Shown piece after piece: positions 7,341-16,097 of a stretch of 64,000 nucleotides of DNA. Source of the stretch: Sulfuricurvum sp. (GTDB lineage Bacteria > Campylobacterota > Campylobacteria > Campylobacterales > Sulfurimonadaceae); the NCBI GenBank assembly GCA_028718525.1, contig JAQULP010000011.1, forward strand, positions 1 through 64,000. Reading direction: 5' to 3'. Position numbers and translations under genes: made by a program. The notes under the pieces are model-generated. The model did no database searches. It was not told the origin of the DNA and saw only the letters and a program-made list of their open reading frames with translations. Numbering within the stretch: the first letter of the stretch is position 1; the number at the start of each line of letters is the position of its first letter.

Positions 7341-9329
7341 ATGAAAACAGAACGGATACGCATCCTCGCATTGATCGGTTTTTTCGTAGCGGTTATCCTG
7401 AGTGCTTTTATCAGTTTGTTCCGAAGTATTGAATATGAACAAAAAATTTACAATCTCACCGGAGCACTGCACAATCTGCGTATGCAAAATGAGATTATAA
7501 ATACGCAAATTACCCACGATTTCAAAAAACAAAATTATGATGAGGTACAGCAGAAGTGGAATGTTTTTGATGAAAACTGGCGAGCTTTTCGACAAAAGAC
7601 CTTTAGCGATATCCATAATGAACCTAAGATTGTTGAACAAATCGAGATACTTCAAAAAGCGATAGACTCTAAATATCAGCGAATTCTCCATTTTGAATCG
7701 GATAAAGCGGTATTAAACAACTCCCTCTTTTTTCTTTTGGACCTGAAACATGATATTCGGCAGCAGAATCGAAAAGAGACCGAGTTAATTGCCGATAAAC
7801 TGGGAGAACTTTTAAACAATGTGTTTTATTACAGCGTCAATCAAACGATTTTGGAAGAGGAGATTGCCGAACTTGCCGGTTTGCTTCAAACCCATTCGGC
7901 AACCCTTAGTGAAACGGATATTTTATTGGGGCATTTAAGGATGCTTGCGACTAAAAATCAAGAGATCACGACAACATTGAAAGGAATCAATGAGTTACAA
8001 GTGGCTCAACAATTTGAGTCGCTCGAGTCGGCTTTGATGGAAACCGTCAGCCGTGAGCGATCTTATTATCGGGTTGTCAATACGCTTATTGCCCTTTTTG
8101 TCGTGATAACCCTGATCGGATTTGTCAATACCTTTTTAAAAACGTATCGGGATAAGTACAAAATCCTCAAACTTCAAGAGGAAAATGATCAAAAACATTT
8201 GGAGGTTGTTCAAAAAATGCAGCTTCTGAATGAATATAAACGGGCACTGGATGAGAGCTCAATCGTCTCCAAAACCGATTTAAACGGGATTATTACCTAT
8301 GTCAATGAGCGGTTTTGTACTATTAGCGGCTATACGAAAGAGGAGCTGATCGGAGAACCGCATAATATTATTCGCCATCCCGATTTCCCGTCCTCGGTGT
8401 TTAAGGAGTTGTGGGGAGCGCTTCATAACCGGCAGGTTTTTCACGGCATCATCCGCAACCGGAAAAAGAGCGGTGAGGACTATTTTGTCGATTCAACCGT
8501 CGTTCCGATTGTGGATGAATATGATAACCCTATCGAATACATAGCGATCCGTAATGATGTTACGGAACTTATCCATGCAAAAGACAAGGCCATTGCCGCA
8601 GAACAGGCAAAAAGCGCTTTTTTTGCCAACATGAGTCATGAACTCCGGACTCCGCTGAATGCGATTATCGGTTTTTCGCAAATTTTAATGGCCAAATCCG
8701 ATACTCCTCCTGCGGTAAAAGTGTTTGTCGATAAAATCCATATAGCGGGAAAAAATCTTCTTGAGATGGTGAATACCATCCTGGACTTTTCAAAAATGGA
8801 ATCAGGGATGATGGAGGTCACGATCGATTCTTTCGAGATGCAGGATTTGATAAAAGAGGTCAAAATTTTAGTTGAATCGATGGCAGAGAAGAAAAATATT
8901 ACCCTTTTGATGGATTTGCCGGGGAGTATTTCACTCGATGCCGATCGGCAATTACTCAAACAGGTGCTAGTGAATCTGTTGAGCAACGCCATCAAATTCT
9001 CACCCGAATCCGGGTCGATTGTCTTGGAATTTCGCAAGGAAGAGGGGTGGAACATCGTGGGTGTCCGTGATTTCGGCCTGGGGATCAATCAAGATCAGAT
9101 TGAGACGTTATTTAATCCGTTTACCCAAATCCGCGAGCACCAAAAAGGGGCCGTCAAAGGGACAGGGTTAGGGCTGGCTATTGTGAAAAAAATTATTGAC
9201 CTTCATAATGGTAAGATTTGGGTAGAAAGTACCGTAGGGGAGGGGAGCTGTTTTTACATTGCCCTGCCGGATGGTAAATATAGAGTACATGCGCAAGAAC
9301 CGAGCGTTGAGAAACAAATCCGAACATAA
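7341..9329 (+). CDS. Membrane sensor kinase: DAHL-like periplasmic region, PAS, HisKA, HATPase
   Basis: 662 residues. A transmembrane segment at about 8-28 and a second near 250-270 flank a helical periplasmic region of about 220 residues. Its FESDKAVLNNSLFFLLDL box resembles the DAHL sensor family. A cytoplasmic coiled coil follows, then an Aer-type PAS (about 300-410; ITYVNERFCTISGYTKEELIG, IRHPDFP), HisKA with His433 in MSHELRTPLNAIIGF, and HATPase_c ([16 protein letters not shown]). There is no receiver, so phosphotransfer to the stand-alone receivers at 1705 or 2827 is likely. The gene lies directly after the peroxidase, which would share its periplasmic space. Confidence 0.88.
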   Translation: MKTERIRILALIGFFVAVILSAFISLFRSIEYEQKIYNLTGALHNLRMQNEIINTQITHDFKKQNYDEVQQKWNVFDENWRAFRQKTFSDIHNEPKIVEQIEILQKAIDSKYQRILHFESDKAVLNNSLFFLLDLKHDIRQQNRKETELIADKLGELLNNVFYYSVNQTILEEEIAELAGLLQTHSATLSETDILLGHLRMLATKNQEITTTLKGINELQVAQQFESLESALMETVSRERSYYRVVNTLIALFVVITLIGFVNTFLKTYRDKYKILKLQEENDQKHLEVVQKMQLLNEYKRALDESSIVSKTDLNGIITYVNERFCTISGYTKEELIGEPHNIIRHPDFPSSVFKELWGALHNRQVFHGIIRNRKKSGEDYFVDSTVVPIVDEYDNPIEYIAIRNDVTELIHAKDKAIAAEQAKSAFFANMSHELRTPLNAIIGFSQILMAKSDTPPAVKVFVDKIHIAGKNLLEMVNTILDFSKMESGMMEVTIDSFEMQDLIKEVKILVESMAEKKNITLLMDLPGSISLDADRQLLKQVLVNLLSNAIKFSPESGSIVLEFRKEEGWNIVGVRDFGLGINQDQIETLFNPFTQIREHQKGAVKGTGLGLAIVKKIIDLHNGKIWVESTVGEGSCFYIALPDGKYRVHAQEPSVEKQIRT

Positions 9330-9338
9330 AGGTAAATC

Positions 9339-10463
9339 ATGAAAAGCGAACAAATTCGGTGGAATGAAAAATCAGGATGGAGTGATTATGATGCACAGAG
9401 TGCTGGGGAGAGAGATTTAGTTTTGGTCTTTTTTGATCACCCCGCATGTCAAAATGCGGAGTGGTTCGAAACACTGAAGACGATGTACCCTAACGCCGTT
9501 ATTGCCGGGGCAAGCAGCTCGGGGAGTATTCTCGATACCGTTATCAGCGATGAGGATGTCGTCGTAACGGCGATTACCTTTGAACGTTCGAAGGTACAGT
9601 GTATCTCCAAAAAGATTGCCGATTATGATGATGTTAATCAACTCGGCGCGGCGTTAGGCGAAGCGTTGCTTGGGGAGTCGCTGAAGCATGTTTTAATCCT
9701 ATCGGATGGATTGGCGGTCAATGGAAGCGATCTTGCCCGGGGGTTTTCTCGGGTGCTTCCTGAAGGAATCACGATCACCGGCGGTTTAGCGGGGGATGGG
9801 ACCCGTTTTACGGCGAGTTACGTAATGGCACAAGGAGCGGCGCAAAGCGGTATGGTTGCCGCAATCGGATTTTACGGCGAGTCATTGCAGGCAAAAAGCG
9901 GATGTTACGCCGGATGGGACGAATTCGGTTCCGAACGGGTTATTACCCGATCAGAAGCCAATGTCCTCTATGAAATTGATAATCAGCCTGCATTGGAATT
10001 GTATAAGAGTTATTTGGGGGAATTTTCGGCCGATTTGCCCGGAAGCGGCCTGCGATTTCCTATGAATGTTCGAAAAAATACGGAATCGAGTCCTGTAATA
10101 CGGACACTGCTATCAGTAGATGAGACGGAGCAGAGTTTGACGTTTGCCGGAGATATGCCGCAGGGGTATCTTTGCCGATTAATGAAAACGGATATGGATT
10201 TGTTGATTGAACATGCCGGATTGGCCGCCGAAGCATCGAGACTCGATCAAGGAGAAGAATTTTTGGTTATTGCCGTCAGTTGTGTCGGCAGACGTCTGGT
10301 ATTGGGACAATTATGCGAAGAGGAGCTGGAAATTATCCGTGAAACGCTTGGGGAAAAAGCGGTAATAACCGGATTTTATTCGTATGGCGAATTATCGGAA
10401 AAAGGTGAGAGCCGCTGTACGTTGCATAATCAGACCATGACCCTTGTAAGCATTTACGAATAA
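9339..10463 (+). CDS. FIST (FIST_N + FIST_C) sensory protein
   Basis: 374 residues. FIST_N spans about 25-220 (NAVIAGASSSGSI, GGLAGDGTRF, AIGFYG) and FIST_C about 225-365 (YEIDNQPALELYKSYLGE, and the tail CVGRRLVLGQ ... ITGFYSYGELSEKG ... LHNQTMTLVSIYE). FIST proteins are predicted sensors of small ligands, possibly amino acids, and often sit beside kinases, chemoreceptors or cyclic-di-GMP enzymes. No signal peptide or membrane span is seen. It starts nine bases after one kinase and ends nine bases before the next, so it probably serves as their input subunit. A close paralogue is encoded at 55026. Confidence 0.92.
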   Translation: MKSEQIRWNEKSGWSDYDAQSAGERDLVLVFFDHPACQNAEWFETLKTMYPNAVIAGASSSGSILDTVISDEDVVVTAITFERSKVQCISKKIADYDDVNQLGAALGEALLGESLKHVLILSDGLAVNGSDLARGFSRVLPEGITITGGLAGDGTRFTASYVMAQGAAQSGMVAAIGFYGESLQAKSGCYAGWDEFGSERVITRSEANVLYEIDNQPALELYKSYLGEFSADLPGSGLRFPMNVRKNTESSPVIRTLLSVDETEQSLTFAGDMPQGYLCRLMKTDMDLLIEHAGLAAEASRLDQGEEFLVIAVSCVGRRLVLGQLCEEELEIIRETLGEKAVITGFYSYGELSEKGESRCTLHNQTMTLVSIYE

Positions 10464-10472
10464 GGAAAACGT

Positions 10473-12131
10473 GTGGCAAATTCATCCTATCATCGGTTAT
10501 TGGTGAGGCAGATTCGCCGATTCCTGAGACCGGAATTGATCGATGAAATAGCCCCTTTTCTGGAGAGTATCAGTACGGCCTACGATGAATCGGAGAAAGA
10601 GCGGCGTTTTTTGGAAAGGACGCTGGATGTCAACTCCAAAGAGCTGGAAGCCGCCAACCTTTCACTCAAGCGGCAGCATGAAGAGATGCACAATTCGATT
10701 CTTAATGCCCTGAATATCGGTCTCTTTGCCGTTAATCTGGAAGGGAATGTCATCTTTGCCAACGAAAGCGCCTGCTATATCCTTGGACGGAATGAAGCCG
10801 ATCTGGTCGGGCAGAGTATGAACGTCTTTATTGAGGATAATGACTTTGCCGACATTATTGAGTACGGTGTCGGAATCGGACGTAAAGAGGGTGAAACGAT
10901 TCTGGAAGACCGGTACGGAATGAGTATACCCATCCGCTATTCGGCCTATCCGATTTTGGAATCCGGCCTTCCCAAAGGGACCGTGTTCTCTTTTTCCGAT
11001 ATTTCGATGGAGCAAAAGCGTCAGGAACTGATTGATTTGCAGAAACTTGCCCTTGAATCGAGCGCAACGATGATGCTGATAGCCGACAGCGAGGGGGTTA
11101 TCCAATACGCAAATCAAGAATACCTCCGTTTTAGCGGTTATGCAGAAGAAGAGATCATCGGTGAAGGTTCCCGTTTAATTGCCAATGATGAACTTAATAA
11201 CCCCGAGGTAATTCAAGAGTGCTGGGAGAAGATCAAGCACGGGGAAATGTGGGAAGGGGAGCTCCTTGCACAGATAAAATCGGGAGATTTTTATTTTGAA
11301 GAGCTGACAATCACCCCGTTGATAGAGCGGGGAAAAGTGACCAATATCGTTGCGGTAAAAAAGAATATCAGTGAGAGGATACGATTCCAGGAGGAACTCA
11401 AATCGGCTCGTGATGAGGCAATAGCGGCGATGAACGAGGCGAATGAGGCCAACCGTGCAAAAGATATCTTTTTATCGAATATGTCACACGAACTCCGGAC
11501 TCCGCTGAATGCGATTATCGGATTTTCCCAAATTTTGATGGCCAAAAAAGATACCCCCGATTCAACGAAAATGTTTATCGAAAAGATCCAGATATCGGGT
11601 AAAAATCTCCTCTCTTTGGTCAATACCATCCTCGATTTCTCGAAAATTGAAGCGGGAAAAATGGAAATCGATAAAAAAACGTTCGTGATGAGTGAACTGT
11701 TGGCAGAGGTCAAGGTGCTGATTGAACCGATGGCCGATAAAAAGAGGTTGCGTTGCGCTGCCCATATTCCAGAAGAGATCAGTGTGCATGCCGACCGGCA
11801 GCTGATCAAACAGGTGCTTGTCAATCTTTTGAGCAATGCAATTAAATTTTCGCCTGAAGAAGAAGAGATCCAGATCCGTTACACCCATGAGGAAGATCGG
11901 GAAATATTCGGAATATGTGATCACGGGCACGGAATTCAAACGGATAAGATAGCGACCCTTTTTGATCCGTTTACCCAGATTCGTGAACACCAAAACAGTT
12001 CGATGAAGGGGACGGGGCTAGGTCTTAGCATAGTCAAAAAAATTATTGAGCTTCATGACGGGAAGATTTGGGTCGAGAGTGTCGTCGGAGAGGGGAGCTG
12101 TTTTTATTTCAGCTTGCCGTGCAGTGGTTAA
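10473..12131 (+). CDS. Cytoplasmic PAS-PAS histidine kinase
   Basis: 552 residues, no membrane span. An N-terminal helical region (1-70) is followed by PAS1 (about 75-185; NALNIGLFAVNLEGNVIFANESA) and PAS2 (about 195-310; SSATMMLIADSEGVIQYANQEY). HisKA has His339 in MSHELRTPLNAIIGF, and HATPase_c has LLSNAIKFSPEEE, DHGHGI and GTGLGLSIV. It starts at GTG 10473 behind AAGGAAAAC, next to the FIST gene. Like the 7341 kinase it lacks a receiver. It closes the operon, and its stop overlaps the stop of the convergent gene at 12128 by four bases. Confidence 0.92.
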   Translation: MANSSYHRLLVRQIRRFLRPELIDEIAPFLESISTAYDESEKERRFLERTLDVNSKELEAANLSLKRQHEEMHNSILNALNIGLFAVNLEGNVIFANESACYILGRNEADLVGQSMNVFIEDNDFADIIEYGVGIGRKEGETILEDRYGMSIPIRYSAYPILESGLPKGTVFSFSDISMEQKRQELIDLQKLALESSATMMLIADSEGVIQYANQEYLRFSGYAEEEIIGEGSRLIANDELNNPEVIQECWEKIKHGEMWEGELLAQIKSGDFYFEELTITPLIERGKVTNIVAVKKNISERIRFQEELKSARDEAIAAMNEANEANRAKDIFLSNMSHELRTPLNAIIGFSQILMAKKDTPDSTKMFIEKIQISGKNLLSLVNTILDFSKIEAGKMEIDKKTFVMSELLAEVKVLIEPMADKKRLRCAAHIPEEISVHADRQLIKQVLVNLLSNAIKFSPEEEEIQIRYTHEEDREIFGICDHGHGIQTDKIATLFDPFTQIREHQNSSMKGTGLGLSIVKKIIELHDGKIWVESVVGEGSCFYFSLPCSG

Positions 12132-12817
12132 ATCGGTAAATCGAAAAAGTAAGCCAATCCGTAATAGACACTGTAAAGGCCGTAAATGAGGATGGCCAAA
12201 GCTGCAAGCCGGTTCATCGTCTGTCGGAATGCAATCTCTTTGAAAAAGCTTACCGACTGCCCGAGCGCAAGGAGCGTCGGGACGGTTGCCAGACCGAAAG
12301 CCGCCATGATCAAGCCGCCATCAAGGACGGAAGCCGATGCCGCCGCTTTGGCCGCGAAAAAAAAGACAAACCCGCACGGGAAAAATCCGTTCATTACCCC
12401 CAGAGCGAAAAAGCTTCCGATCGTTTTACTTTTGATAAGGCGGGAGAAGAGGGTTTTAAAGAGGGGATTGGTCGAGAATGAACGTTCGAGCAGATGAATC
12501 AGTTTCGAGAGACCGAACATCCCCAATGCGGTAATGATCATTACGATACCGGCGAAGATAAAAAGTGCCCCGTGCATCTGCATGCTGAGGGCGAATAGCG
12601 AACCGATCCCTCCGAAAAACATCCCCAGAAGAATATAGGAGCTGACCCGTCCGACGTTATAGGCACCGTGTCGAAACAGTTGGGCGCTTTGACTCATGGA
12701 AGTATCAATTTTGGTGGAGCTGTAAGCGACAATAAACCCCCCGCACATCCCGATGCAGTGGCCGAAACTTCCGGCAAAAGCGATTGAGATGATGACCCAC
12801 CATTCGATACCATGCAT
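12128..12817 (-). CDS. TauE/SafE-like (UreH/DsbD_2) membrane protein
   Basis: 229 residues from the ATG at 12817, which has AAAGGTG five bases upstream; a TTG start eight codons earlier has no such site. About six hydrophobic segments are visible. The first contains FAGSFGHCIGMCGGFIVAY, the GHCxGMCGG motif typical of the UreH/DsbD_2-type sulfite exporter TauE/SafE family. In this phylum such genes often accompany copper handling or cbb3 oxidase maturation. Here it is divergent from a periplasmic metal-binding protein, so a role in metal transfer across the inner membrane is inferred. No transport substrate can be read from sequence. Confidence 0.85.
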   Translation of the reverse strand: MHGIEWWVIISIAFAGSFGHCIGMCGGFIVAYSSTKIDTSMSQSAQLFRHGAYNVGRVSSYILLGMFFGGIGSLFALSMQMHGALFIFAGIVMIITALGMFGLSKLIHLLERSFSTNPLFKTLFSRLIKSKTIGSFFALGVMNGFFPCGFVFFFAAKAAASASVLDGGLIMAAFGLATVPTLLALGQSVSFFKEIAFRQTMNRLAALAILIYGLYSVYYGLAYFFDLPI

Positions 12818-12867
12818 ATGAACACCTTTTACATTGAGCAATAGAGTATAGAAATTTTGTTACAGCA

Positions 12868-12883
12868 GTGTTAAACTTAACAC
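12868..12883. promoter_or_regulatory. Inverted repeat between divergent metal genes
   Basis: GTGTTAA and TTAACAC arms separated by AC, in the spacer between the TauE/SafE-like gene and the HMA gene. Its position suits an operator serving both promoters. No regulator is encoded beside it. Confidence 0.35.
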
Positions 12884-12936
12884 AAATTTAACAGTTCTAT
12901 GAAACAATAGCATGAAATCATTTAAAGGATTCGTGA

Positions 12937-13200
12937 ATGAAAAGATTTTTACTGGTTTTGGTTGCTTTGGCTGCGGCTGCAAGTGCCGACCAATTGGTGA
13001 ATTTAAAAATCGACGGGATGATGTGCCCGGCATGTGTGAAAAACGTTAAGGGCTCTTTGAATGAAGTAAAAGGGGTTAAAGAGACCAGTGTTTATCTTAA
13101 AGAGGGGAAAGCCGAGGTAAAAGCCGCTGAGGGGACCAAACCCGAAAGTATGTGCGATGCGGTTAAAAAAGCGGGATACGGCTGCTCGGTAGCCAAATAG
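12937..13200 (+). CDS. Periplasmic heavy-metal-associated (HMA) protein, MerP/CopZ-like
   Basis: 87 residues. A clear signal peptide (about 1-17, MKRFLLVLVALAAAASA) is followed by one HMA domain with the metal-binding loop IDGMMCPACVKNV (MxCxxC) and the second conserved block VYLKEGKAEVKA. A C-terminal AGYGCSV adds a third Cys. The family binds Cu(I), Hg(II) or similar soft metals through the paired cysteines. Export makes it a periplasmic binder rather than a cytoplasmic chaperone. AAAGGATTCGTGA precedes the ATG. A perfect hairpin follows. Confidence 0.92.
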   Translation: MKRFLLVLVALAAAASADQLVNLKIDGMMCPACVKNVKGSLNEVKGVKETSVYLKEGKAEVKAAEGTKPESMCDAVKKAGYGCSVAK

Positions 13201-13209
13201 AGGCTTCGG

Positions 13210-13233
13210 GTGAAAGATAACCCTATCTTTCAC
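13210..13233. terminator. Hairpin between convergent genes
   Basis: Perfect 10-bp stem GTGAAAGATA/TATCTTTCAC with a 4-base loop, between the HMA gene and the convergent PP-loop gene. There is no real T tract, so termination is inferred from position and stem strength. Confidence 0.55.
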
Positions 13234-13240
13234 TTAGGCC

Positions 13241-14212
13241 TTAGATGAAATATTTCTGCGCATCGCTGCGGCTGAGGTCGCTATGCACCCTGACCGCTGT
13301 TTCTTCAAACTGTAACGTTTGTTCCCCCTCGAATCCTGCTTTACAATAAGCCAATATCAGTTTTGCCGCTAATGTCGTATCTTTTTCGCTGGCATTTCGG
13401 GAGAGCATCGCATGCGGCCCTACCAGTTCGGTACGGATATGGATATATTTGGGATTTTCAATCCCTTCCAATACGGCATTATCCTCCGCATTACGCCCGA
13501 TGATGAGCTTCGCCCCATCGGGAAGACGAAGCTGACGGCCGTATTTGAGTGTCGGAATATCCGCAACGGTAAACGTATCGTGGGCAATGAAATCACGGAT
13601 TTTATTGGAGAAGTTTTCATCGGTGAGGAGACATCCCCCTCCCGGTGCCTCATAATCTTTGAGTCCGAACGATTCGGCCAGCTCCATTTGGCGCTCGCGG
13701 TTACGTCCGTTGATGTTTTCAAGCTTTTCACGGTCCACCCACCCCTTTGTTTCGGGAATGGTCGGGGTGAGAGATTTCGCACTGAGGGGACGGAGGAGAA
13801 GCCCTTCGCAATCGCTTAGATTGAGAACTTTTTGGAGCGATTCGCTGTTTTGACTCATGGGGCGTTGCCCTAAGACTTCACCGCTGATAAGAAAACTCGC
13901 CCCCCACTCGTCCATAAGCCGTTTGGCAACTTCGAACATTTTTGCATGGCAGTCGATGCAGGGGTTAAAGTTCTTGCCGTAGCCGTATTTAGGGGTAAAG
14001 AGGACTTCACGGATATATTCGTCACGGATGTCGACGCTGCGAAACTCGGCCCCGATTTGTCGGCACATATTATTCATATGTTCAAGCCGGTCTTTGGTCG
14101 AACCAAATCCGGTGTTGATGTTGCAGGCGATCACTTCGATCCCTTGATCAATGATAAGTTTCGCCGCGAGGGTAGAGTCGAGTCCGCCGCTGAATAAAGC
14201 GATTGCTTTCAT
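13241..14212 (-). CDS. PP-loop ATPase of MnmA/ThiI type fused to NFACT-R-like domain
   Basis: 323 residues. The N-terminal PP-loop is SGGLDSTLAAKL (8-19), an adenylating P-loop used by tRNA-thiolating enzymes. FNPCIDCHAKMF supplies a CxxC pair typical of the MnmA/ThiI-like branch, and EAPGGGCLL gives a further Cys. Residues about 215-290 (TLKYGRQLRLPDGAKLIIGRNAEDN ... IHIRTELVGPH, split here) look like the NFACT-R/DUF814 domain seen in RQC-type proteins. The likely role is sulfur transfer to tRNA, with the C-terminal domain contacting RNA. The specific modified base is not deducible. It is not MnmA itself: the domain order and length differ. Confidence 0.8.
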   Translation of the reverse strand: MKAIALFSGGLDSTLAAKLIIDQGIEVIACNINTGFGSTKDRLEHMNNMCRQIGAEFRSVDIRDEYIREVLFTPKYGYGKNFNPCIDCHAKMFEVAKRLMDEWGASFLISGEVLGQRPMSQNSESLQKVLNLSDCEGLLLRPLSAKSLTPTIPETKGWVDREKLENINGRNRERQMELAESFGLKDYEAPGGGCLLTDENFSNKIRDFIAHDTFTVADIPTLKYGRQLRLPDGAKLIIGRNAEDNAVLEGIENPKYIHIRTELVGPHAMLSRNASEKDTTLAAKLILAYCKAGFEGEQTLQFEETAVRVHSDLSRSDAQKYFI

Positions 14213-14267
14213 GAAATTCCTTTTTTATACATCGTGTCAACGCAACATACAAAGAGCGAGGTCGCGC

Positions 14268-14349
14268 GCAGAAGTGCGAACGCGTACCGACAGCGATTTG
14301 TTGCGGAAACGATTTTCTTTTGCTTACTTTTCTTGTTAACAAGAAAAGT
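14268..14349 (-). repeat. Dispersed intergenic repeat, copy 1 (after dnaG)
   Basis: Read on the minus strand, 11 bases after the dnaG stop: a perfect hairpin (ACTTTTCTTGTT/AACAAGAAAAGT, 14326-14349), then GCAAAAGAAAATC, then a second short palindromic box CGCACTTCTGCG. The same order of boxes occurs after typA at 45493-45573. The element lies in noncoding DNA, and ORFs read through it are artefacts. Confidence 0.6.
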
Positions 14350-14360
14350 ATGAAGTAGTT

Positions 14361-16004
14361 TTATCCAAGCGGAACCAATTCGCCTTTTTTAAGACGTTCA
14401 ATCTTGTCCCGAAATTGACGGATTAAATACGATTTTTGATCGAATGATACCGTATTTTGGGTAGAGATTTTCTTGAGTTCACGATTATAATGGGCGCTCA
14501 AGAAGGTAATAAGCTCTTGTTTAAGCCCCTCGTCCCCCTCAAACGTCCGGATGCGGTCATCCATCATCAACGCGCTGAGTCTGGGATCGTTGAATCGCCC
14601 CTGTAAAGCCGCTTCGAATTCTCCGGAGTGATATTGCAGAAGCGAACCGTCGATAAAGTTGAGGAGAGAATCGGTGATATGGGGACGTTCAATGAGGGTC
14701 TTGATAAAACTGAGTTCCCAGATATCGTGATGGGAAAAATTGATCGGTTGTGCCGCTGTGTTTTTGGTATGGCCGAGTTGTATCAAAGCCGGGGATATCC
14801 CGAGTTTGGAGGCGATAAACGGACGATACTCCTCCTGCAATAGCGGTGAGAGTGTTTTGAGAAATCCGATCCCCTCGTGCAGGGCACTCTCTTTGGCTTT
14901 GGGATCTTGGAGGTCATAGCTTTTAACCGTTTCGGAAATGACAAATTCAATAAAAGGGATAGGACGATGCAACAGTCCGTTGAGCGCTTCTATTTGGCCG
15001 TTTTTGATCATATCCGCCGGATCGAGCCCCCCCTCAAACAAGATGACCCCCCCGTCAAATCCTGAGATACTCAGAAGTTTAGAGGCTTTCAGCGCTGCGG
15101 CACGTCCGGCCTTGTCCCCGTCATAAGCCAAAAATACTTTCGGCTCCCCTTTACGCAGCAGCGGGAGATGCTCCGCAGTAAGAGCGGTTCCCAAGGTTGC
15201 TACGGCGTGGGTAAAGCCGGCCTGATGGAGCATGACGACGTCCAGATACCCCTCGGTAACGATGATTTCACGGCGGCGGTAAATGGTATCTCGGGCAAGG
15301 TGATAGGCATAAAGAAGGCGTGATTTATTAAAAATAGCACTTTGGGAAGAGTTGACGTATTTGGCCTGGTGTCCGGTAATCGTCCGACCTCCGAATCCGA
15401 CGAGTGCACCGCCTGGCGAGTGGATCGGGAAGGTAATCCGTTCGATAAAACGGGCGTAGAGCCTCCCCTCCTCCCCTTTTCCGATGGCCCCTTGCTCTAT
15501 GGCTTCATTTACGGGGAGCTTGCGCCGTTCTAAAAAACGGAGTGTCTCCGGAGAAGTTGGGGCATATCCGATTCCGAATCGTTCAATGCTTGAAGCGTAT
15601 ACCCCCCTTTCATGTAAATAGGTGAGGGCTTCGGGTTTCTCTTCGAGGAGTTTTTGGTACCATTCACTAAGTGTTTCAAGCAGATTGGAACGTTTTTTCT
15701 GTTGGGCGCTGTCGGTATAATGAAGGGTAAAATTGACCGATGCCGCCAGTTTTTCGATCGCTTCGGGATAGCTTAGCTTTTCGTATTCCATAACGAAGTT
15801 GATAGAGTCTCCTCCCGCTCCACAGCCGAAGCAGTGGTATTTTTGGCGTGAGGGATTGACGACAAAGCTGGGAGATTTTTCATCGTGAAACGGGCAGGGA
15901 GCCTTAAAGCTTGAACCGGCACGTTTGAGCTCGATGTACGAGCCGACGACATCGACAATATCAAGGCGGGCTTTGAGAGCTTCGATGGAGTCTTGGGTTA
16001 TCAT
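14361..16004 (-). CDS. dnaG: DNA primase DnaG
   Basis: 547 residues, a normal length for this phylum. The N-terminal CHC2 zinc-binding domain has CPFHDEKSPSF and YHCFGCGAGGDS. The core contains the RNAP-basal block (YLHERGVYASSIERFGIGYA, FPIHSPGGALVGFGGR) and the TOPRIM motifs IVTEGYLDVVML and VFLAYDGDKAGRAA. The enzyme makes RNA primers for replication. The C-terminal third is less conserved and would hold the DnaB-binding part. A strong hairpin separates it from the upstream chemoreceptor gene, and the repeat element follows it. Confidence 0.97.
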   Translation of the reverse strand: MITQDSIEALKARLDIVDVVGSYIELKRAGSSFKAPCPFHDEKSPSFVVNPSRQKYHCFGCGAGGDSINFVMEYEKLSYPEAIEKLAASVNFTLHYTDSAQQKKRSNLLETLSEWYQKLLEEKPEALTYLHERGVYASSIERFGIGYAPTSPETLRFLERRKLPVNEAIEQGAIGKGEEGRLYARFIERITFPIHSPGGALVGFGGRTITGHQAKYVNSSQSAIFNKSRLLYAYHLARDTIYRRREIIVTEGYLDVVMLHQAGFTHAVATLGTALTAEHLPLLRKGEPKVFLAYDGDKAGRAAALKASKLLSISGFDGGVILFEGGLDPADMIKNGQIEALNGLLHRPIPFIEFVISETVKSYDLQDPKAKESALHEGIGFLKTLSPLLQEEYRPFIASKLGISPALIQLGHTKNTAAQPINFSHHDIWELSFIKTLIERPHITDSLLNFIDGSLLQYHSGEFEAALQGRFNDPRLSALMMDDRIRTFEGDEGLKQELITFLSAHYNRELKKISTQNTVSFDQKSYLIRQFRDKIERLKKGELVPLG

Positions 16005-16097
16005 AAAGCTATTTTAGCGAAAAAGAGCTTTTATGCCGTTTGAGCGTTGAAACGGAGAGACGGGAGAAGGGGCTTTGTGTCGATGAAAACAGAACGT

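Noticed and set aside
14148-14342. 64-codon ORFs over the dnaG downstream repeat, both strands
   Set aside because: They follow the repeat element and its palindrome, a common source of false hypothetical proteins.
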